64,000 bases of DNA. Source: DASZGL01 sp035938875. GTDB taxonomy: Bacteria; Chloroflexota; Dormibacteria; Aeolococcales; Aeolococcaceae. A model generated the notes under the pieces. It worked only from the letters and a program-made list of their open reading frames with translations. It was not told the DNA's origin and did no database searches. Positions 59,402 through 64,000 of the stretch are shown one piece after another (the stretch's first letter is position 1; the number at the start of each line of letters is the position of its first letter). The stretch covers positions 1-64,000 of the forward strand of contig DASZGL010000033.1 of NCBI GenBank assembly GCA_035938875.1. The letters are read 5' to 3'. The position numbers were made by a program, and so were the translations under genes.

Positions 59402-61182
59402 TGGCTGCGGCTCGCATGCCCTGCGGCGAGCCCCGCGCCGGCGATGCCGGCCGCACGGTCACCGTCTACGGTTGGGTTGACCGGCGCCGCGATCATGGCG
59501 GGCTCACCTTCATCGACCTGCGCGATCGCAGCGGCATCCTCCAGGTGGTCTTCAACCCCGACACGGCCGGCGACGCCCATCACACAGTGCATGGGGTGCG
59601 CAACGAGTACGTGCTCCGAGTCGATGGCGAGCTCCGCCTCCGCGCCCAGGAGAACGTCAACCCCAAGCGCGACACCGGCGAGGTCGAGCTCGTCGCCGGC
59701 AGCTGCGCGGTGCTCGCCGCCGCACGGACCCCGCCCTTCCCGGTCAACGAGGACAGCGAGGTCGAGGAACGGCTTCGACTGCAGTATCGCTACCTCGATC
59801 TGCGCCGTCCCCGCCTGCAGCGCAACCTCAGGGCGCGGGCACGGTTCATCGGCGGCCTGCGCCAGGCCATGGACGGGATGGGGTTCAGCGAGGTGGAGAC
59901 CCCGATGCTGATCAGGGCGACCCCCGAGGGTGCCCGTGACTACCTGGTTCCCAGTCGTATCCAGCCGGGGACCTTTTACGCACTGCCGCAGTCGCCGCAG
60001 ATCTACAAGCAGCTCTGCATGGTCGCCGGCCTCGACCGCTACTACCAGATTGCCCGCTGCATGCGTGACGAGGATCTGCGAGCAGATCGCCAGCCGGAGT
60101 TCACGCAACTCGACGTTGAGATGTCCTTCGTCGACGAGGAGGACGTCTTCACGGTCATGGAGACGGCCATCTCCAGCGCCTGGGAGCACGCAGGATTCGC
60201 CGGCGCCATCGCCACACCCTTCCCGCGGATCACCTGGCACGAGGCCATGGAGCGCTACGGCGTCGACAAGCCCGACGTGCGTTTCGCTCTCGAGCTGCGC
60301 GATCTCACCGACGCCGTCCGTCAATCCGGCTTTCGCGTCTTCGCGGAGGCAGTCGCCGGTGGGGGAGTGGTCAAGGCGATCTGCGTCCGCGGTGGCGTCG
60401 ACCTGACCCGTGGTGACATCGAGGGTGAGCTCACCGACATCGCCCGCGGGATGCGCGCCCGCGGCCTCGCCTACCTGTGGCGCCAGGGCGACGGCTGGCA
60501 GAGCGGCATCGCCAAGTTCTTCGACGACGCCGAGCTGGAGCGAATCGGAGCCATCACCGGTGCCGAGCCGGGCGACGCCGTGCTCTTGGTCGCCGACCGA
60601 CCGGCCATCGTGGCCGCGGCACTCGGTGCACTGCGCAACCACCTCGGCCGCCGCCGCCAGCTCTACGACCCAGACCGGCTGGCGATGATCTGGGTGACCG
60701 ACTTCCCCATGTTCGAGCGCAACGAGGACACCGGTGCGCTGGAGCCACTGCACCACCCCTTCACCATGGTCCACGAGGCCGACATCGACCTCCTCGAGAC
60801 CGAGCCTCTGCGGATCCGCTCGCGTGCCTACGACATCGTCCTCAACGGCCGGGAGATCGGTAGCGGCAGCATCCGGATCACCCGCCCCGACGTGCAGCAG
60901 GCGGTCTTCGCGGCCATCGGGCTCGACCGCGAGCAGGGCCGCCGCCGGTTTGGGTTCCTGCTCGAGGCCTTCGAGTACGGGGTGCCGCCCCATGGCGGTT
61001 TTGCGGCAGGCATCGACCGCCTGGTGATGGAGGGCCTGCGCGAGGAGAACATCCGCGATGTCATCCCCTTCCCCAAGAACCAGCAGGCCCAGGAGGTGAT
61101 GTCCGACGCGCCGGCGCCGGTGGACCCGGGCCAACTGGAAGAGCTCGGTCTCGCGTTGAGGCCGCCACCTCCGCGCGACTGA
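59401..61182 (+). CDS. aspS: Aspartyl-tRNA synthetase
   Basis: AspRS charges tRNA-Asp. The 593-residue bacterial-type enzyme has the anticodon OB fold (YGWVDRRRDHGGLTFIDLRD), class II motifs FVDEEDV and QSPQIYKQLCMVAGLDRYYQ, the GAD insertion, and the late FEYGVPPHGGFAAGIDRLVM. The His in RRDHGG is reported in non-discriminating enzymes that also mischarge tRNA-Asn; this is a hint only. ATG 59401 overlaps the hisS stop by one base. Confidence 0.95.
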   Translation: MAAARMPCGEPRAGDAGRTVTVYGWVDRRRDHGGLTFIDLRDRSGILQVVFNPDTAGDAHHTVHGVRNEYVLRVDGELRLRAQENVNPKRDTGEVELVAGSCAVLAAARTPPFPVNEDSEVEERLRLQYRYLDLRRPRLQRNLRARARFIGGLRQAMDGMGFSEVETPMLIRATPEGARDYLVPSRIQPGTFYALPQSPQIYKQLCMVAGLDRYYQIARCMRDEDLRADRQPEFTQLDVEMSFVDEEDVFTVMETAISSAWEHAGFAGAIATPFPRITWHEAMERYGVDKPDVRFALELRDLTDAVRQSGFRVFAEAVAGGGVVKAICVRGGVDLTRGDIEGELTDIARGMRARGLAYLWRQGDGWQSGIAKFFDDAELERIGAITGAEPGDAVLLVADRPAIVAAALGALRNHLGRRRQLYDPDRLAMIWVTDFPMFERNEDTGALEPLHHPFTMVHEADIDLLETEPLRIRSRAYDIVLNGREIGSGSIRITRPDVQQAVFAAIGLDREQGRRRFGFLLEAFEYGVPPHGGFAAGIDRLVMEGLREENIRDVIPFPKNQQAQEVMSDAPAPVDPGQLEELGLALRPPPPRD

Positions 61183-61211
61183 TCCTCGTCGCTGCTGCGG
61201 TACCATCGGGC

Positions 61212-61398
61212 GGTCCCTGGCCGGTCGCAGCCCTCCCACATGGCTGGACCAACACACTGTGAACCGGGGTCCTCATATCCGGTGCTCGACCTCGCGCCCG
61301 GGTGGCCGTCAGGCCATCAGTCGGGAAGGGGGACGGCGACGTGCGGGACCCCACCTTGTTCTGGGGCTCAGCCCAGGCCGGCGCGGCCGCTCAGGGAC
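61212..61398 (+). ncRNA. Probable 6S-like RNA
   Basis: The aspS-downstream gap folds into one long rod: GTCCCT/AGGGAC (61213-61218/61393-61398), GGCCG/CGGCC (61219-61223/61384-61388), AGCCC/GGGCT, a large asymmetric central bubble (61234-61265/61353-61363), GGGGTCC/GGACCCC (61266-61272/61346-61352), CCCG/CGGG and an apical GGTGGCC/GGCCATC hairpin (61301-61318). A -10-like TACCAT is at 61201-61206. Size (~186) and bubble fit 6S RNA, which in Bacillus also lies next to aspS. I cannot confirm it against a model. Confidence 0.5.
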
Positions 61399-61437
61399 AT
61401 TCGCGTCCGCCCCTCCCCTGACGAGACTCCGCCCCTC

Positions 61438-61710
61438 ATGCGTCCCAGCCCTGGTCTCGTGCTCGCGGCTCTCCTCGTGGTCGTCGCCACGCAGGCCGTG
61501 CGATTCGCCATCCCCGGTCGCGGGCCATATCTGTGGACCCTTCTGCTGTCCGTCGCCGGCCTGATCGGCGGCGAGATCCTGGCCGCGGCGGGTCACCTGG
61601 CCAATCCGTCGGTCGGGGTCATCCACCCCCTGGCCGACGCGGTGGTGATGGCCGCTCTGCAACTTGGCGGGGCCGCGTTGATCACGGCAGGCCACAGCAG
61701 CGGCGAGTAG
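61438..61710 (+). CDS. Small membrane protein of unknown function
   Basis: The 90-residue product has three hydrophobic segments (about residues 5-22, 32-52 and 62-86) with short polar loops, so it is a small membrane protein. No family is recognised. ATG 61438 starts the first helix; the frame runs further upstream into the RNA gene, where it is not coding-like. It lies after the 6S-like RNA. Confidence 0.55.
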   Translation: MRPSPGLVLAALLVVVATQAVRFAIPGRGPYLWTLLLSVAGLIGGEILAAAGHLANPSVGVIHPLADAVVMAALQLGGAALITAGHSSGE

Positions 61711-61930
61711 AGCAGTCTCGTTTGCGCCGCGATGCCCTCCTTCGGACCTTCCATTCATTATTTACTGACCGTCTGTATTTAATGTGAAGGACACATACCT
61801 CACGTGGCGAGCTCGACGCCTCACTTGAAGCTGCGGCCCGAAGCGAGAGGGCGGTGGCTATCAGGAAGCTCCTGTCCGGAGCGGACCAAAGTATCTAGAC
61901 AATTCAGTAGCGATCTGTAAGATGGCGACC
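61711..61930. other. Intergenic region before the TetR gene
   Basis: No gene is supported. It has a notably AT-rich stretch (61750-61785) inside an inverted repeat, CCTTCCATT (61747-61755) against AATGTGAAGG (61781-61790), and a promoter TAGACA (61896-61901), 16 bases, TAAGAT (61918-61923) facing the TetR gene. The repeat may be the regulator's own operator or a terminator. Confidence 0.45.
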
Positions 61931-62599
61931 GTGAGTGAGCTCGTCGCCCCTCAGACGAACCCAGCGAACCACGTCGACGGCCGCAACCTTCGCGGCCAGA
62001 ACACCCGAGAGCGCATCATCCAGAGCGCCCGAGACCTGATCTCGACGGCCGGCTTTCACCGTTCCAGCCTCGAGGACGTCGCCCGGCGTGCCGGGGTCAC
62101 GCGGGCCACCGTGTACCAACACTTCGGGTCCAAGCGCGGGTTGCTCGAGGCTGTCCTGGCGTCGTCGGCGCCGCCCGCCCATGGCAGCACCCGGGAGCGG
62201 GAGTCGGTGGCCCTTGCCCATCCCGGCCCGGCACTGCGGTCGCTGATCGCCGCACAGGTCCGCACCTGGGCGGCGAACGCGCCGATGCTCCACCGGGTGC
62301 ACACCCTCGCTGCGGTGGACCCAGGCGGCGGCGGATCCCCAGAGGCCGATACGCCACGCCGCGTCGAACTGGCGATCATCGTGATCGGCCTCGCCGAGCG
62401 AGGTCAGTTGCGGCCCGGCTGTACGCGGCGAGAGGCCTTCGAGGCGCTGTGGATGGTCACCGGCTTTGCCAGCTTCGAGCACCTCCATCTGCGCAGCCGG
62501 TTGGACCTGGGCGAGGTCGAGAACACCCTGCTGGCCCTGGCTGGCGGCATCGTCGACTGGGATGCGACCCTGGGGGAGGTTGGCGGGTCGCCCGTATAA
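61931..62599 (+). CDS. TetR family transcriptional regulator
   Basis: The 222-residue product has the TetR DNA-binding domain: TRERIIQSARDLISTAGF, then the helix-turn-helix SLEDVARRAGVTRATVYQHF with GSKRGLLEAVL. The C-terminal ligand domain is not assignable. GTG 61931 lies 7 bases after a TAAGAT box; ATG 61922 would overlap that box. The regulated gene could be itself or the downstream sigma module. Confidence 0.9.
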   Translation: MSELVAPQTNPANHVDGRNLRGQNTRERIIQSARDLISTAGFHRSSLEDVARRAGVTRATVYQHFGSKRGLLEAVLASSAPPAHGSTRERESVALAHPGPALRSLIAAQVRTWAANAPMLHRVHTLAAVDPGGGGSPEADTPRRVELAIIVIGLAERGQLRPGCTRREAFEALWMVTGFASFEHLHLRSRLDLGEVENTLLALAGGIVDWDATLGEVGGSPV

Positions 62600-62652
62600 T
62601 CCGCCGCACTCGCGGCGATCAGGGGCGGCCGGTGCGCCCCGGAGGGAAGCAC

Positions 62653-62925
62653 ATGGCATCGCGCACCTCAATCTCTCGCGCCGGCGTCGTCGCCGGGGTG
62701 GGTGCGGGAGCCGCCGCGGCGTGGCTGCTTGGCACCGCGGCCGGACGGAGCCGGCTCGCAGGTCTGTTGGGCCGCCACCGGTCCGCCGACGAGGAGCACC
62801 GGATCACCCACATCGAGCTTCCCGACCGGCCGTGGCTGCGTGACATCGGTATCTCCGTCGATGAGGGAATCGCCGCCGGCACCCGCATCAGCGGCGCGGA
62901 GGAGGCGACCGCCACCCCCGCGTGA
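62653..62925 (+). CDS. Small membrane-anchored protein of unknown function
   Basis: The 90-residue product has one N-terminal membrane helix (AGVVAGVGAGAAAAWLLGTA, about residues 8-28) and a short soluble part with PDRPWLRDIGISVDEG. No family is recognised. ATG 62653 follows GGAGGGA. The next gene overlaps its stop (GTGA), so it may work with the sigma-factor module. Confidence 0.6.
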   Translation: MASRTSISRAGVVAGVGAGAAAAWLLGTAAGRSRLAGLLGRHRSADEEHRITHIELPDRPWLRDIGISVDEGIAAGTRISGAEEATATPA

Positions 62926-63485
62926 CCGGGGCCCGCTCGCGTTTCGACTCCCGGGCGCTCGGGTATGAGCCCAGTGCGATGACTGGTACGGCGTCCGAGC
63001 TGCGCATTCCCGCCGATCCCGAGTACATCGTCGTCGCCAAGCGGGCGGCGGCCGGTTTCGGCGTCGTCGCTGGTTTCGGCGTCGAGGCTGTCGACGACCT
63101 GGTCATCGCCGTGACCCAGGCTTGTGAGAACGCCATCGCCGCGACCATGCGGGCGGTCGGCCGGAATCGGGGCCAGGTGCGGCTCACGTTCCGGCTCGAG
63201 GATCAACGGCTCGAGGTGCAGGTCCGCAGCCTCTGCGGGCGAGGCGAGGATGCTGCCGAGTGTCCCCCTGAGGTCGGCCAGCCAGAGGTGGCCGGGGCGC
63301 CGGGCAAACCTGTGGCGACGTCTGGGCAGGCGCTCATCGACGAAGCGGCCAGGGTGCGAGAAGCCGCCGCCGCCGCCGACCTTGCGCTGCGAGTCATGGG
63401 CCTGTTCGTCGACGATTGCCGCTACCGCGTCGACCAGCGCACCGGCAGCCTGCGTGTACGTCTGACCAAGTACCGGGTGTCGTGA
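62922..63485 (+). CDS. RsbW/SpoIIAB-like anti-sigma factor, degenerate ATPase
   Basis: The 187-residue product has the start of an HATPase_c_2 anti-sigma kinase: ELRIPADPEYIVVAKRAAAG and the N-box-like VTQACENAIAATM. The DxGxG loop expected after VQVRS is missing and an acidic/Gly-rich insert (about residues 105-150) takes its place; the late RGLGL block is also lost. It probably holds the adjacent sigma factor without normal kinase activity. GTG 62922 overlaps the previous stop; ATG 62979 is an alternative. Confidence 0.75.
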   Translation: MTGARSRFDSRALGYEPSAMTGTASELRIPADPEYIVVAKRAAAGFGVVAGFGVEAVDDLVIAVTQACENAIAATMRAVGRNRGQVRLTFRLEDQRLEVQVRSLCGRGEDAAECPPEVGQPEVAGAPGKPVATSGQALIDEAARVREAAAAADLALRVMGLFVDDCRYRVDQRTGSLRVRLTKYRVS

Positions 63486-64000
63486 CGCCCGGCCCGACTG
63501 GGGCCGCCAGCGCCGCGACGGGGGAGAAGGGCGGAACCAGCACCTCTGGCGAGCGCGCGCGTCCAAGGACCATGGCCAAGCCGGGTCCTGACCCGGTGCG
63601 CGACGAGGTCCGCCGCCTCCTGCGCGAATACCGCGAGACTCACGACCGCGCCGTCCGTGAGCGTCTGGTCGACCTCAACGCCGACCTTGTCCGCTTCATC
63701 GCCCGCCGCTTCGCCAACCGCGGCGAGCCGCTCGAGGACATCGAGCAGGTGGGCTTCCTCGGCCTCATCCACGCCATCGAGCGCTTCGATCCGTCGCTGG
63801 AGAACGAGTTCAGCACCTTCGCGACGCCGACCATCATGGGAGAGATCCGGCGGCACTTTCGCGACCGCTCCTGGGCGGTACGGGTGCCTCGCCGCCTGCA
63901 GGAGAACTACCTCCGGGTGGTACGGGCGCAGGACCAGCTGCAATCGGAGCTCGGCCGCCAGCCCTCCATCTCCGAGATCGGCCAGCGCCTCGGCCTCGAC
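63482..64000 (+). CDS. SigB/SigF-type RNA polymerase sigma factor (partial)
   Basis: The frame is open to the window end, giving 173 residues. It has a short N-tail, then region 2 (DLVRFIARRFANRGEPLEDI, EQVGFLGLIHAIERFDPS, FSTFATPTIMGEIRRHFRDR) and the start of region 3 (WAVRVPRRLQENYLRVVRAQ). This is the SigB/SigF stress family. GTG 63482 overlaps the anti-sigma stop, a typical partner-switch pair. An ATG at 63572 is possible but less likely. Confidence 0.9.
   Translation, partial: MTPGPTGAASAATGEKGGTSTSGERARPRTMAKPGPDPVRDEVRRLLREYRETHDRAVRERLVDLNADLVRFIARRFANRGEPLEDIEQVGFLGLIHAIERFDPSLENEFSTFATPTIMGEIRRHFRDRSWAVRVPRRLQENYLRVVRAQDQLQSELGRQPSISEIGQRLGLD

Noticed and set aside
61212..61398. 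SRP RNA or RNase P RNA after aspS
   Set aside because: The universal SRP GGAAGCAGCC-type loop and RNase P core sequences are absent; the rod with bubble fits 6S better.

Overview
The window reads as one high-GC bacterial chromosome segment: codons end mostly in G or C, many genes start with GTG, and stops and starts commonly overlap by four bases (GTGA or ATGA). No ribosomal RNA is present, so the organism cannot be named. The mix points to a deep Terrabacteria lineage of the Chloroflexota/Dormibacterota/Actinobacteriota kind: F420-type enzymes, Tad pilus genes, HslVU, an archaeal/eukaryotic-style ProRS, fakA-degV-recG-rsmD-coaD order, and a SigB/SigF-type sigma factor. This placement is inference.

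Layout. 1-1590: two Tad secretion platform genes. 1648-5032: a tRNA-Leu(GAG) followed by a small, decayed integrative element bounded by a 23-bp copy of the tRNA 3' end; it holds a truncated integrase, four small cargo genes, three copies of a short direct repeat and a stray piece of comM. 5039-11778: a loose accessory stretch (F420/LLM oxidoreductase, CHAP hydrolase, glycosyltransferase, SDR, folE, small membrane proteins). 11884-16823: rlmN, a riboflavin cluster (ribD-ribBA-ribH, no ribE) and a corrinoid-type binding protein.

16830-38474 is a core block: rpmB, asp23, fakA, degV, recG, rsmD, coaD, a coiled-coil gene, rpmF, fabD, fabG, acpP, rnc, smc, ftsY, ylxM, ffh, rpsP, khpA, rimM, trmD, rplS, yraN, and an FMN alpha-hydroxyacid oxidase. 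38538-45940 carries comM, dprA, topA, hslV, hslU. 46111-61182 carries rpsB, tsf, pyrH, frr, uppS, cdsA, dxr, rseP, ispG, proS, rel, hisS, aspS. After aspS comes a probable 6S-like RNA, a small membrane protein, a TetR regulator, and a sigma-factor module cut by the window end.

The genes are mostly translation, protein export (ftsY, ffh and ylxM together), lipid and isoprenoid synthesis, and DNA processing. The most unusual signals are: acpP lying inside a frame that stays open from the fabG-acpP gap through rnc, with no ordinary start codon available for RNase III; many -10 boxes 6-10 bases before start codons (leaderless-type genes); a LexA-type box at recG; a palindrome over the comM promoter; a foldable rpsB leader; two related hairpin repeats; and the cassette-like element at tRNA-Leu.
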